NCBI GenBank assembly: GCA_030762175.1
Contig: CM060840.1
Span: 41,563,501-41,627,500 of the forward strand
Length of the DNA stretch: 64,000 bases
Reading direction: 5' to 3'
Source: Metallyticus violacea
Lineage: Eukaryota; Arthropoda; Insecta; Mantodea; Metallyticidae
This document shows positions 1 to 12,690 of this stretch, piece by piece. How positions within the stretch are numbered: the first letter of the stretch is position 1; every line of letters starts with the position of its first letter. Position numbers and translations under genes: made by a program. Under the pieces are notes generated by a model that saw only the letters and a program-made list of their open reading frames with translations, made no database searches and was not told where the DNA came from.

Positions 1-1537
1 CCATAATAATTACAAGCACATACAATTAAATACTCTTACTTCAAATATACTATGGACTCCGTGAAATCACTCACTGTTCCCAGGTTAATTAATTGGTGCT
101 ACAATGACCATTGTTAATAGCTAACTTAAGAATTCTAATGCATTTTGAGAGCAAGAAAAGAAAACATTTGAAATTAGTTACTGTTGGCGACAATGAACCT
201 CTAAAATGTAATTTCGAATTAGAACAGAGGATAAAATGTTATATTCTGTGGTGTGGTATGAAATATCCAATACTACACAAGGTTAATTAAAATGTGTAAT
301 AATATTAAAAATGTAAAATTGTGTATTTTGTTAACAAATATATAATATTATACACAAATATTTAGAAATATGTAACATAAAATTTACGGAAAACATTCCT
401 ACGTCTGTATCTCGTAAACAATGCGTCAGGGGCATTCACAGTGTTAAATGCTATTGCTACTTCTTTAATTGTATATCAGTTATAAGGTGTATACATTAAG
501 GTCTCCTCGAATGCTGAAGGCTTAGGTTAGCACATAGTGATTTGACAGTCGGGCCATTGAGGTCGATAGGGTTCTTATCTTAGGGGTGATGTCACAACGA
601 GCCGAGGGGCAGAGCAGCCAGCAGCAGCACAGGGTAGCACAGGCGACGAATGAAGAAGACGCGCATCTTAAGGCTCTCCTGCTCCTAATGTAGTTTCACA
701 ACCGCATAGGGGGGTGGTTTACATTATGTTGTATTATTCCCCAATTATGGTATACCAACGCCCTATATTTGAATTATAGTGACCAATGAAAAAGGAGTAC
801 CCACTGAGTTCCTAGTATATTTATTTTGCTATGTAACAACTGTATTTTCAACAAATAACATATACACAAATAGTCTCATCGCTTTAATGACAATGTTGTT
901 ATATATATAAATTAACAATAATTATAATAGTAAAAACACTCAATAAACTTAACCCTCGTTAGTTTAGTTCCGTTCTCATTTGCTATTTATTTGAAAACCC
1001 AACCCTAATCGTGATTTCTTTATATAAATACGCATTTAATTAACTCATTACAGTACATTATTATGTCTTTAATGTCTAAATTTCCTCAGGGGTAATGAAT
1101 TAATTATATGTTTATAAATAAATGCTCTTCGCCTTTCATAAGTTTTTTCTGGAAAAATTAATGTTTTTCTTTTTTGCCTAAATTCTGATTTATCCCCAAT
1201 ATAATCCGTGCATTACTCTTTTCAAATGAGCCTGTAAAGAGAGTATATATGTCTTAGATGCAATAGATATGCTAGGAAAAAAGAATTCTAATTGTTTTGG
1301 AAAACAGTTTGCTTTCTTAGGTATGTTTTATATTTTTGACAACCGAGTCCAGAATGCAAAGGAAAATTTAATAATGTAACAAAATAAAGACACATCGGTC
1401 ATGTGTTGGAGTGTATTTTTATTCTTATATAGCTATGAGGCGTTTTTCTTTCAAATTCCTCTTAGATTTTATATCATCGCTATTGCTTTAATAAATTTTA
1501 CAAAGCAAAATAAATATCTTGTGATAAATGATAAATA
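1..1537. other. AT-rich intergenic DNA, no gene seen
   Basis: No reading frame of note and no repeat I recognise. The only contrast is a GC-richer patch at about 545-720 containing CAG-type triplets and CGA/GCG dinucleotides, standing out from the AT-rich surroundings. It could be an old exon, a UTR or a transposon scrap, but it shows no clear open frame or splice structure. Confidence 0.5.
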
Positions 1538-1795
1538 CCACCACGGGTGACCGAGGTGGTTAAGGCGTGGATTCGTAAGATGGAGGTCTGATGTTCGAAT
1601 CCCGCCAGGACCGTCCTCCCTGACAGGTTTTTTTTCAGGTTTTCCTCAGTCCTCATAAATGGCAAATACCGGGAGGTACCTGGAACGTTTCCTTTCTTAA
1701 AAAATTATTTCCCCATATATCATTTCAACTCGTGTATCATCAGCGTACATCGCCTGTGGTGCCTCAGTAGTAAAAATGGGCGTTAAACACTATTA
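1538..1795 (+). mobile_element. SINE family B copy, full length
   Basis: tRNA-derived SINE. The head (about 1540-1612) has a tRNA-Leu/Ser-like A box (GACCGAGGTGGTTAAGGCG) and a B box (GTTCGAATCCC) suited to RNA polymerase III. The body follows the order seen in the other B copies: GTCCTCCCTGACAGG, a T-run, GGTTTTCCTCAGTCC, CATAAATGGCAAAT, the ATATATCATTTCA block, and an end at GCCTCAGTAGTAAAAATGGG then CGTTAAACAC. A moderately diverged copy with no clear target-site duplication. Family membership rests on alignment by eye to the copies at 18850, 25504 (minus) and 40214. Confidence 0.85.
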
Positions 1796-2475
1796 AAAGT
1801 ATTTTAGAAAGTTTTAATGTACATATCTTTATTATAGAAATAAGGACGAAATGAGAAAAAAACTTTGCGATTAATGTTTTGGTTTGACTTCTATAGTCTC
1901 CAATTATGGTTTATTTTATACGATAAAGGTATTTTATACGACAATACTACTGTTTTAAATTCATAGCCCAGTGTTAAGTTGGTCGGCCATGTGTCTTACC
2001 AAATAAAACAGTTTCATGTATCTACAAAGTTAACTTCGCTCACAAAGGGGCAGATTTACAACGTATCATTGCCGCACCATGGGCTTTTCTGTTACATTTA
2101 AAGCCCATTTTACGACCTTTGTAGCCCTGGTGAAGTACAATGTCTTTAACGGCGCTACAAAATAGTACCCACATGCTACCGGTTTATCGCAAAGGGTGGG
2201 ACCCTAAGGGGAAAAGCAGGAAAGAACAAAAGGGAGCGTGAATGATGCTGACACAGTCAATGATCCCAAAAGACCGTGAAATATAAGCACCGCAAGGAAA
2301 CAATGGTATTTGGTTGGGACGTTGAGGCAGTGAGCTGAATAGTGTCAAATAAGAGACAAAAATACAATTTTCTTTCTTGCAATTTGTTGGCGAAAACTGT
2401 TGAATAATATGTTTGTAATATGAGATTAGAGCACTTCATTAAAACATCCAGTATGTAAAAATAAGAAAAAGCTAC

Positions 2476-2600
2476 ATGGTAGTAGCAGCAGTAGCAGCAG
2501 CAATAGTAATAGTAGTAGTAATTGTAGTAATAGTAATAGTAGCAATAATAATAGTAGTAATAGTAATAGTAATTGTAGTAATAGTACTAGTAGATAATGT
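2476..2600 (+). repeat. Imperfect (TAG/TAA/CAG)n trinucleotide microsatellite
   Basis: About 120 bp of interrupted trinucleotides (AGT, AAT, AGC) starting after CTACATGG and ending at TAGTACTAGTAGATAATG. The interruptions suggest an old array. Confidence 0.9.
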
Positions 2601-2770
2601 GTATTTATTACTCATTCTTTAAAAGCATTATTCGTAAAACATCATTTGCACGAGTCTTTTGCTCGTATATGCTATTCATTACACAAAAAATTGAAAAATT
2701 TGTGTGAACTTCAAATTAAATACATACATTTAAAACGATTATCAAGTAAATACAAACACTTAAATATGCA

Positions 2771-2809
<39 letters not shown>
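2771..2809 (+). repeat. (CA)n dinucleotide microsatellite
   Basis: An uninterrupted CA tract of about 19 units, giving a His/Thr run in translation that is not a protein signal. Confidence 0.95.
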
Positions 2810-2811
<2 letters not shown>

Positions 2812-3390
2812 TTATACCCAAAGATCTCTCTACTTCAACTAACTAACTGTTCCTAAAACCACGTACTTTGCATTGAAAAGAACCAAGCTTTGGCTAGTCG
2901 TCTTCCTGTGCAAACAGATCCCAACATGCTAACCTATTCCTATTCGACTTAACAAACTTAGTTTCAAGCGTAATCAATCTTTACTGTTCGAAGACTGGGC
3001 AGTCCATTATAATATGCTGCCATTTTTTTGTCTCCATAAAAAGCGCATATTATCTGTCCAGCCAGTTTTATTATTTTACAGATCGAGTCATTATTTGAAG
3101 CAGAATCGTCCGTATAGTAACAGTTCTAGAACCTTCCATTAAATGTATTATTTTTAAAGGTACACTCCAAGGGGCGTGGCTGCTACAACGACACAATATT
3201 TCTACCCAGAAGGGAGGAGTTGAGTTGCCATTTCATTCCACTCATTCCATTTGTGACCCTTTGGGATTTAATTGAAGGGAAATTAAATGGTTAGAGAGTA
3301 AGTAGGGCATTACCAGTTTATTAAAATTTCAGAACAGTGAGCAGCTCTCTGCATTATATATATAGAATGTTCATTCAAAGAATAACATGC

Positions 3391-3475
3391 AAAAAAAAAA
3401 AAAAGAAAAAAGAAAGAAAGAAAGAGAAAGAAAGAAAGAAAGAAAGAAAGAAAAGAGAAAGAAAAAAGAAAAGAA
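3391..3475 (+). repeat. A-run plus (GAAA)n microsatellite
   Basis: Starts as a 14-base A-run and passes into GAAA/GAAAGA units. This structure is common where a retroposon poly(A) tail has degenerated, but no SINE body is visible immediately upstream. The Lys/Arg-rich frame through it is an artefact. Confidence 0.9.
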
Positions 3476-6400
3476 ATCAAGAAACTTCAGACATAAATAG
3501 ATATATAAGTGGACGAAGATAATTTCAGTAGATGCAAAAGCGATAGCATCCAGAGGGGATGCGAACGTCTTTCAGCAAATGAAAGAACTCATGAAATCGA
3601 AACACAACGGGTGGCGTAGTGCAACTACATTCATTTGCTTTATTCCTATTATCTCTGCTTCGATTCGACATTTACATTATACTCTCAATCTCAGCACTAA
3701 AAATTAATTATGTATAATTACAATTATTGCACGATCAATTATAAGTAAAAGTAGTTTACAATTAAAGTTAATCCAGTTAATTATGGATAACTAAACGAGT
3801 ACACAATAAATTGTCGTTACAACCTCTAACGATAAGAGAATTCAACATAGACTGTTGTTACGAACTATAAATGGTCAGTTGCTTTTATTGCAAAAAGGCT
3901 TTCATTTCTGTCATCTGACTAGATTAGATTATTTACCTGAAACTGTAGCGGTATATGTGTATTTACCGTTAAGTTAAGGTTGTGTGCACACCTATTCCGC
4001 TATAAACCTTGCCTTCCTCTCGAATTTTCGAAATCTTCCTTCCCTTACAGGCAGCACCATGGTTTCCTATTGCCTTTTTTATTGCTTTGCTTGTTGACTC
4101 ATAGCAATCGGGCTTGAAATTTTGGCTTTTCTTCGAGGCTATCGTGTGTAGGCTTTTAGCCTGGTTTACAGTTGTTATGCTTCATATTTCAGATGGCGAT
4201 CCTTTCGAGTTGCTTATATTGGTGTAATGTATATAAAATTAAATTTATGCTTCAGTCGATAGCGATTTAAATTAATGATGTATTATATGAATGCATATTT
4301 TGGAATAATTAACATTTGCTTCACATGCAAATTATTTATCTTAAAATTGAAATATAGTAATATTCCATTAAATGTATCTTTTGTGGCCGTTAATTTGTAT
4401 GAATATATTAAATATTATACTTGAATTTGTCAGCAATATTTTGTATTTAAAATCAATCATGCACGAACCATTTAGTTGGGTTCTTTGCCCAATTCTTTCC
4501 TCATTACATCACTTGTCCACAAGTAAGCGAATGTGGTAGCTGAATTGCGGTTCTTGTACAGGTGTTCATACAGGCATTGGCACACATTAATAGTCTAATA
4601 GTTGTTACTTATAGCAAAGATGGGAATTGACTGCTTTGTGACGATAAGTAGAGCGAAAAATAAAAAAGAGTAGGAACTATGGCGCTTACTAACGTTAAGA
4701 TCAGGAAGTAAAATCTCGAAAATTTAAGAGGAAGACCGGATTTCTAGCAGAGCAAGAGCGTACATAAACTTCACCTAGGGGTATATGCCGCTACAGAGGT
4801 TATTAATGTTCGATTATTTTTCTAGTGTTTTTAATAATAACCACATATGTTTATTTGTTCATAATAAAATCAGAGGTCATTATTGGAATTATCTAGCCTA
4901 TTAACTCGTAAAAGCGGAAAAGCTGAAGTGTTCTGTTTCGTTTTTAAAATGATGTTTGTTGCTGACCTTGAAATAATTATCGTGGCAACAGACATTTGTT
5001 ATGCTGAATTAAATTATTGGAAGACTATGAACACTTGTTGAATTATAGAAGAATTTTGAAGATGGAAAGAAATTGTGTAAGAAAACTTTACATAAAAACG
5101 CTTTGCTTAACTTAACTAAAGGAACTTTCTGTTTATCTTTGCTGCAATTCCTGCACAAAGCTTTTGTTATCCCACAACGAATTATGGGGTTGTAAGAGCT
5201 AATACATACAAGCTGCTTTCATGTCGCTCGATCGACAGCTCCCTGAGAGAGGCACCCGGTGTTACATGAAGCACATGAACACGAGAAAAGCAGTTAATTC
5301 ACCTGAACCCTTTTTTCACTAACTTAATTTGTTGTAAAGTTGAAAACTTTGAACACACTGAGATATGCTGTATCAGCAGAGAAGTTAGTTATCTGGTGAT
5401 CTTGACTTCATAATAGCAGAAAATAACAAGATGCAGAAACTAGCGATGGTTTTAAAGCACTAAGAAAGCGAAGTGGTTTCCGATTCGTACTACTGAACAG
5501 TAAAATGAGAAATTTACTTCAAATGAATAGAAGTGGGGCTGTTTTATTTAATAATGCCAGGTCTTATTCAGACTGTTGCAGCTGAAGTTAGAAATGTTTA
5601 CATATGAGCGTTAACGAATTAGAAAATCATAAATTTTATAGGAAGGTTACGAAAGAAACTTTTGCTTTGCATACCCCAGACCAAATTAAAAGTGTTGTTA
5701 TATAAATTTGCTACAAAATAAAGTGGTTTGCTTGGTAAACAATATATTTCATATTTTAAAGATGTGTAACAAAATTAATAAATGGTTTTGTTATGTAATT
5801 CTGATTGAAAAGCATAAGAATAGTACAAAAACTTAAATTTAAGAAACGCGATGTTGGCACTCTTGTACTTCAAATATTAAAATGTGGATCGTAAATATTT
5901 TCATGCGTATTTATTATTGACTGTTAAATAGTTTTCTTTCAGATACCACAATGCTTTGGTTTTATTAAAGGCAAAGCATCTTAAATTGAAATGAATACCC
6001 AGAGTTATTTTCGCCCTGCGTCCGAAAATAGCTGAGTCAAGATCACGCCATTCGTGCAACTTTGATGAACGCATGCATAGCATAATGAGTATTTACCTCT
6101 GTGATAGAAGTTTTTCGAAGCAATACCTGCCTGCGGTCACATAATTCTGACTTCTGTGAAATTACCCTTCAATCGGCAGTAATTTTGTTCTCACAATTCT
6201 TCCAATTACTGCTCTGATGCTATCCTAAGTTACTCTAAAATACAGGGGTAATTCTTATATATGTTCTCTGCTCTGGTGGTAACATTTCATACAGTATATT
6301 ACAGTGTTTCAACAATATAACGTAATTAATAAACACCGGCGCACAAAAGTTTCAGTTTTACCAGTACTTTAACCATAAACAGCTATTACAACAAAAAGTT

Positions 6401-7828
6401 GGAAATAATTCATGCTTTCGTTACAGCAAACTGCGACTGAATGTTACACATGCAGTTACCAGCACGGGAACTGTTTGTTATTATGACCGGCGACTGGGGT
6501 GAGCTCAGCAGTGGATGCAGGCCAAAATTAACTTTCAGTACTTACGGTTAATATTATAGGGTATTTTAGATAACCTCTTAAAGAGAAAGACTTCACATTA
6601 CAAGATTTTAACACTGGAAAGGGAAATATTAACTTGCTCATCTCGAACACTTCTATTCACCAGAAAGGTTACACAGATGAAGGACTTTGTCATGCATTCC
6701 TCTACGTGCCATCTATAGCATGAAATTGCACCCAACCTGCGTAAATGCATTAATATATGCCAACTTTGGAAAAATTGACATATTTAGACGTTGACTGCTT
6801 CATTTAACAAACAAGTATTTATACCATACCGACTAAAATTTTTACTGTTCTTGTGTTCAGGACGATTTTTGCAGCTATTCAGGTAAATTTCTGGGGGCAT
6901 TCTATTGTGCATTTTGAAGCAAAGCGAAGAAGTTATATAAGATGATGGAAAATGTTGAAATGCAAAGTAGCGTTGCTCCTCTATTTATTTATTTTTTTTT
7001 TTAATCGTGGAAGTATATTAGTTGCTCTATAATAGGAGATGCTCTGTCCTGGAAGTTAAGATTTGATTGTATACTAAGGTAATGCTGCACAAACCTTAAT
7101 AACCTCATCCACTTCCGCCGAGTTCCGAGTGTTTAATGCTTTTGCTTTCGTCAAAAGAGTGACACACTACCACGTGATTCCTAGATTCTCCAGCGTTGTC
7201 ATACTTCAACAATTGAGCGGAAACTGTGAATGATAGCCGTTTCTCATATTATTAAGAATATCGAAGTTTCCTCAAATAATAAATAACGAATAAATGAGAT
7301 TTTAGTGATAGCATCTGCACATTTTTGTCATTATTCGTATTAGCCTTCTCGAAGGTGTATTGAGAATGTGCTTCCAGAAATCCCCAGATATTTATATGAG
7401 TTTCGCTTTTTCAACAGCTGCCTTCTCCTTCTGTAGAAGCCAATGCCATGTCGTCAGTATAAATATACAAGGATATCCTTCATTTATTTTTTATTTCTTG
7501 TACAACATCAAGTGCCATGTACTGAACAGGATGGGACTTAGCGGGTCTTGTAGCACGCCATTCTGTTGGTATCTAAGCTGATATTGTTTGTAATCTGCAT
7601 GCAGATATAGATGGGTTTCACAGTCCACGGTTCTTCTATAATAATATAGTTTCTCCATTTTTTTTGCAGTTTGCTGAATCGAAGGCTTCAAAGATCTAAA
7701 ATGGCAAATAACGTTCTTCAGTTTCAGTGTGTGTATCTTTTATCAAGCTTTCAGCTGATATTATTTTAGACCTGTCTTTGCAAAGTACAAGTGTTTCATC
7801 TGGTACTTAACCTTCTAATATAGAACCT

Positions 7829-8120
7829 GTCGATCCTGGTGGTCTAGTGGTAAACATACTTGCCTCCTAAACCCAAGATCGCGGGCTCAATCCCGGCCAG
7901 GGTCGATGGATTTTTTCGGGCGTAAAAATTCTAAATATGGCTTCCTTCAGAACGGAAGCAAAGCCATGAGTCCCATGTCGTACATTTACGACACGAAAAA
8001 AGACTTCAAGCCCGAAAGAAGAGGTCTCTGAGCAAATTTATCGGCTGTTTCTCGCCCTGAATTGAATGGGACGCTGATGACCTGAGATGTTAAAGAGCGT
8101 CCATAAATAAACGAAATCAA
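7829..8120 (+). mobile_element. SINE family A copy, full length
   Basis: tRNA-derived SINE. The head begins at CGATCCTGGTGGTCTAGTGG (A box) and has a B box at GGGCTCAATCCCGGCC; TCCTGG near the 5' end can pair with CCAGG after the B box like an acceptor stem. The body holds the family landmarks: TTTTTTCGGGCGTAAAAAT, GGCTTCCTTC, GTCGTACATTTACG, CAAGCCCGAAAGAAGAGG, GAATTGAATGGGACGCTGATG, and CCTGAGATGTTAAAGAGCG then TCCATAAATAAA. The tRNA head is closest by eye to tRNA-Gly or tRNA-Glu. No convincing target-site duplication. Confidence 0.9.
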
Positions 8121-11060
8121 AAAATGACTTGTAAATAATAATGCTGTGAATTCCATGAGGGCTGTTGTTCAAATGGCCACCCATCCATACGAATCTGAGG
8201 CTGCTTTTCGCTGTTCCTTTGGTATATCGCCTTCCCCCATATGCACATTTATCAAATAAAGATAGTTATACTTTTAAAAAGATTTAATTCTTCTTTCATG
8301 TATTTACAACATCAAAATGTATATACATTAGAATAAAGTAACTATACAGTATGGATGGAACGTATGATTGTTTTTTGAAATAAATCTGAAATAATACTAA
8401 AGCAGTAAACAAAACTATAACCATCATTTATTACCCTAAAGTATTGAAGAAGGTAGCTGAATGGTTCGGTATGACTTAACTACAAAAATAATTATCGCGA
8501 TATTGATGAGTTATTCGGAAGTGCATAAATCCCTTGAAAGCTCGGCCATCGCACCGAAAATTTCCCCTTGATAGGGAAACTGCTACGCTTTCAGGAAAAA
8601 ACCTCACCTTGGTAGAGAAGAGTCGAGATTGAGGCGAATAGGGCAGCATGTGTAGATAAAGACGGAAATATATATATTATTAGTGGAAGAGATGTGGAGC
8701 TGAAGCGGCGGGGGGTTAAAGAGGAAATGAACATTGCTGTTAATCTCCCTCCCCTCGCATTGCCTATCTTTACAGAACAGAAAAGACTGACCAAGTCTTA
8801 TATAGGAACTGATGCCGTGGAAGGGAAACTCTAGTTCCATGCCTCGCACATATAAAATGAGACCACCCCTTTTATGTTTCCCTCTCGATCTTTCATCCAC
8901 TTCGTTGTAACGGCAGCTATGTGTATTTGCCGGATCCCCTTCGATATCGATTCTGCACTCCATTTTCCTTAGCTAAAGCAAAGTGCTGTTCATTAGGGGC
9001 TCACAAACCAGTTTTGTACATCACTGAATAATTAATGAGCCAAAGCCACTACTTTAAAGTGTTTAGATAAGGTTTATACTTTGTAAGCATAAAAGGCAGT
9101 AAATTCTAAGAGAGCATGAAGAGAAAAATTCGGATACCGTAGTCAATTCCTACGCATATTTAACTTTGGAGGTATATATGGCTGAGAGCTTTGAACTTAT
9201 TGAAAATTTTCAAAATGGAAGCCCGCATTAAAATGGAAGCTTAGTGACTTTGTTTTCATTTCTTATGGAAAAAGTTTCATTCAATTCATTTAATTTCTGG
9301 AAAAAATCAAGACTTATTTGCATTAAGTTTTCATGAATTGTCTTGATTTGTGTTATTGTATCAATCATTTTCTTCCTAGTTATAAATATCATAAATACAT
9401 TTAGGGTTCATTAATGAACCTTCTTTGGTGCATTTGAGATACATAAGCATATTCAATGTATATTGTTACTAAACATATTTATAAATTATTTAACGCATAG
9501 TACTCATATTTAAAAAGTATACACAATTTAAATAGTGTCAAGATTATAGGTATGTCCCTTTAAACGCAACTTCTATTTAACTGCCTATTTAAATACAGTT
9601 TGCTGTATTTGGACATCTTGGCTCGCATTTTCTGCTTCTTTCTTTTTAATGTAAAACGATTGAAGTTTTCATTTTTCCGCGCATTCTCATGTGCGTCTTA
9701 TTTTGTTGCCATTGTGGAGACACTCACTTTTCTCGAGTCAGTAGAGCTGTGTGTGAGAGAACATATTGCTGTTCTGGTTAAAATATCGACGAACTCAAAC
9801 AGTGAATGCAGAAAGAAAAAAATGTACGTGAAATATCTCTTTGTTAAAACCAAAGTTTGTTTTCTAACTTATGTAAATGAACCAGAAATTATGTAAGTCA
9901 GAATACTTTCAATGTTTGTAGTACTTTCTGTTTTTCTGCTCCTGCATTTAAAAATGGAGAAATGCAATACAATATTTTCATTACCACTCCATACCAACAA
10001 CATACTACTAACTTATAACACTGTTACAAATATCTGGCAAACTTAATAAGTTTCTAGATACAAACTCTTGAGTTTTTGCTGTTAAATACATTTCATTTCA
10101 TGCGAATTCGATATAATTAAATGATGGTTTTGGGAACGTATATATTTCGCACAACGGGATCTATATGCATGTAGAAAACTTCAGGTGATTTTTGAAATTG
10201 TTTTACAGCGCCTTAATTTCTAAGTATACCACTAACATGTTTGACTACCAATTATTAAAAATTTAAACGGAAAATAACCAATATATTTTAAAGGTTAAGA
10301 TAAGTAGTGCCGGTTCTGTCAACGAAGGAGAAATTGTTAGTTATATAACAGCTGAAATATAAAAATATTTGTTGAACCTAAATTAATAATTCATAAATAA
10401 TTTTAATCGTGCTACAAATGTTTTACTCGTAAGATTCGGATATACTTTAATGTAACAAGAAGCAAACAAAGGCATATAACTATATTAGCTGCATTTATCT
10501 TCCTTTAACTCTAATGGGCTTGACTACAAGAAAGAATACATTTTATTCGAAATATCACATATTTACCAGTTACATCAATAACAATTTCAAATTTAGTGTG
10601 CTATATCGTTTATAGTTATTGCTTATAAGGCTTATATTATTACAGCATTTATTTTATGAACAAAAATAAATGAGCTTTCGTAAGAGGTGTGGAATTTTTG
10701 AATTTGCACAGAGTGATTCACCACAGTTTATATACTTTTATTAAATATTATTTGGACATAAAGTTTCCATGCATCTTCGCAAATGATCACGTCATGCACC
10801 TGATATTCGGTGATGTGTGTATAAAGTGAGTAGATAGCAACATTATTAAACTTGCGTTAAAACATATTTTATTTTTGTATTAGTTTTCTGTAGATAATAG
10901 AAAAATTTAAGCTTAGATTTCGATTTTTTAGTTAATTTTAATAGGCAAAAAATATTAGCATTAGATAAGAAGATATTTCGAAATATATAATAATGAAATA
11001 TCACTCATTCATTACGTTTAAATATGTAAACATCTGACAACCAAATCCAGGTGATTTGAA
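8121..11060. other. AT-rich intergenic DNA, no gene recognised
   Basis: The longest open frame is 119 codons on the minus strand (8604-8963). It begins at an ATG but shows no domain, signal peptide or known family, and overlaps another open frame, so it is probably chance. A 98-codon plus-strand frame at 9600-9896 is AT-biased and also unrecognised. Confidence 0.45.
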
Positions 11061-11067
11061 ATATAAA

Positions 11068-12690
11068 TTAATTATACATGGCATGAATTACTAAAGACGT
11101 TTCCGCCCGGTTCAACCACAGGTCTTCTCTCAGTTGCACGTTTTCCAATGCTCCCTGAATAACCTGCTTCCATGTAGTCCGGCCTTCTTTTATGTACGCT
11201 TGATTGAATCCATTCATATGCCTTCCTTGGTAACCGCTCTTCTCCACACGCATTAGATGTTCATACAATATCAATTGTTTGGTTGCAATTTCCTTTGTGT
11301 TAATCTGAACTACCTTTCTTTTACTAATTGTTTCATTTATGATTCTATCTTTTCATCAAACTCTTGCAGAACGCCTCCAATAATTCATTTTCATTGCTAA
11401 AATTTTATTTTTAAAATAATTTTCAAAAGACAATGAAAAGTTTGAGACGCCTGTGTTCTTTGGAATAGCTGTTTTAACAGGCATTTTTAAATGTTTGCAC
11501 TCTTTAAATCCCAAATTATTTGTCTTAGCTTTTAGACATCCAAAATTTCAAACGGAATATTTCGGTTTTAACTTTAAGCACCCATGTTTGCTTGCAGTCA
11601 TAACCTATCTTCTATCAAAATTCTTATGTATATGTATAAAGCTCTTCTGAAAGATTTTGTAGATCTTGCTTCATAAAAGTTAACATGCATTTTTCTATGA
11701 GGATAAAATGGTTTTAAAAGTGTTATAGTACACGCAGTTACCAATTTTGCATTTAAATAAATATTTTGTTTTTAAAAAATTCCCAACAGCCATAATTTAA
11801 AATACATGATAACTTTTGTGTAATATAATATTTAGAACATGCTTGCAAAATTTGGCAGAAAAATCTAAACTTTTTGGGAAGAGATTGGTTTTAATAATAG
11901 CAATGGATCGCTAAAAAACTGAATATATGTTCAAAATAATACTAAAAATGAATCAATTGATTCAAACGTATGTACAGCTGGACTACATGAGCAAAATATA
12001 AAATTTCTAGGTTTAACTATTCTAAATTTCAGTTCGATGTCCCCTTAAGTTGCCAAATTTCTGAATTTATGTAGTTTTGCTTGTAACAATTGATTTGTAA
12101 ATTTTTGTTTTTGTTTCTTTTGTAATGTATATATATCATAATATAGGTCTAAGAACTGATATTGCACGTTTTCATGTCTGTGTATGCCTTATCTAATGGC
12201 TGTATCAATCTTTCATTATTTGTAATTTTAACACCCAAATATTTATATGCTCTATAATATGTAATCACTTCTTTATTTTGAATAAATAAATATTGTTTTA
12301 ACTGCTATTACAATACAATTAGGTTTTTAAAGTTAACTTTTAATGCTGAAATGTTATATTCCTCTATGAGTTTTCTACTCATGTATTTCAAAGCATGTTC
12401 TGCACCTCATAGAATTTGATCATGCAACCCGTAAAGCGTAAATAGATCTGTCAAGAACAACGATTCCCATGACTATGTTTCTTTTCCCACACATCTAAAT
12501 TCTTCTCAATAAATGTTGACAAATCTGTCAAAATCGTTGATAATTTTAAACACTGATGATTTATTTACATTTTTCATAGGTTATATATAAATGTTGTACT
12601 GTTTGAATTAATATTTCATTATTAAAACCAAGCCTCCCAAAGTTTTTGTGGAACTATATCATTACCTTTTGCAAATCTACAAGTAATTAA
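11068..12690 (-). mobile_element. Decayed non-LTR retrotransposon (LINE), reverse transcriptase and C-terminus
   Basis: Minus-strand fragments line up in the right order with the reverse transcriptase of RTE/jockey-like LINEs. Near 12650-12690 a palm A-motif scrap is followed by VPQKLWEAW. Near 12480-12530 there is an FIEKNLDVWEKK-like piece. Around 12390-12450, where the YADD box should be, LHDQI is followed by KYMSRKLIEEYN. Then YKYLGVKITNNER lies at 12205-12262. A C-terminal segment at 11068-11390 runs from NYWRRSARV through LILYEHLMRV to TWKQVIQGALENVQLREDLW, the usual LINE tail pattern. Frameshifts and stops are numerous; only the last 68 codons are open. The catalytic Asp pair is not intact, so the copy is dead. 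Family knowledge is from memory; the clade is not certain. Confidence 0.75.

Larger units (their letters stand above)
1800..7828. other. AT-rich intergenic DNA with microsatellites
   Basis: Apart from the three simple repeats listed separately (2476, 2771, 3391), this 6 kb shows no convincing coding potential. Open frames are short, AT-biased and without recognisable motifs. A slightly GC-richer stretch at 2040-2260 carries no identifiable element. Confidence 0.5.

Noticed and set aside
7829..7905. tRNA-like structures in SINE heads as possible functional tRNA genes
   Set aside because: Each is fused to a SINE body, the anticodon arm is not canonical and copies vary, so these are SINE heads rather than tRNA genes.
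8604..8963. 119-codon minus-strand frame starting with ATG
   Set aside because: No recognised domain, overlaps another open frame, and a frame of this length is expected by chance in a GC-richer patch of 64 kb.
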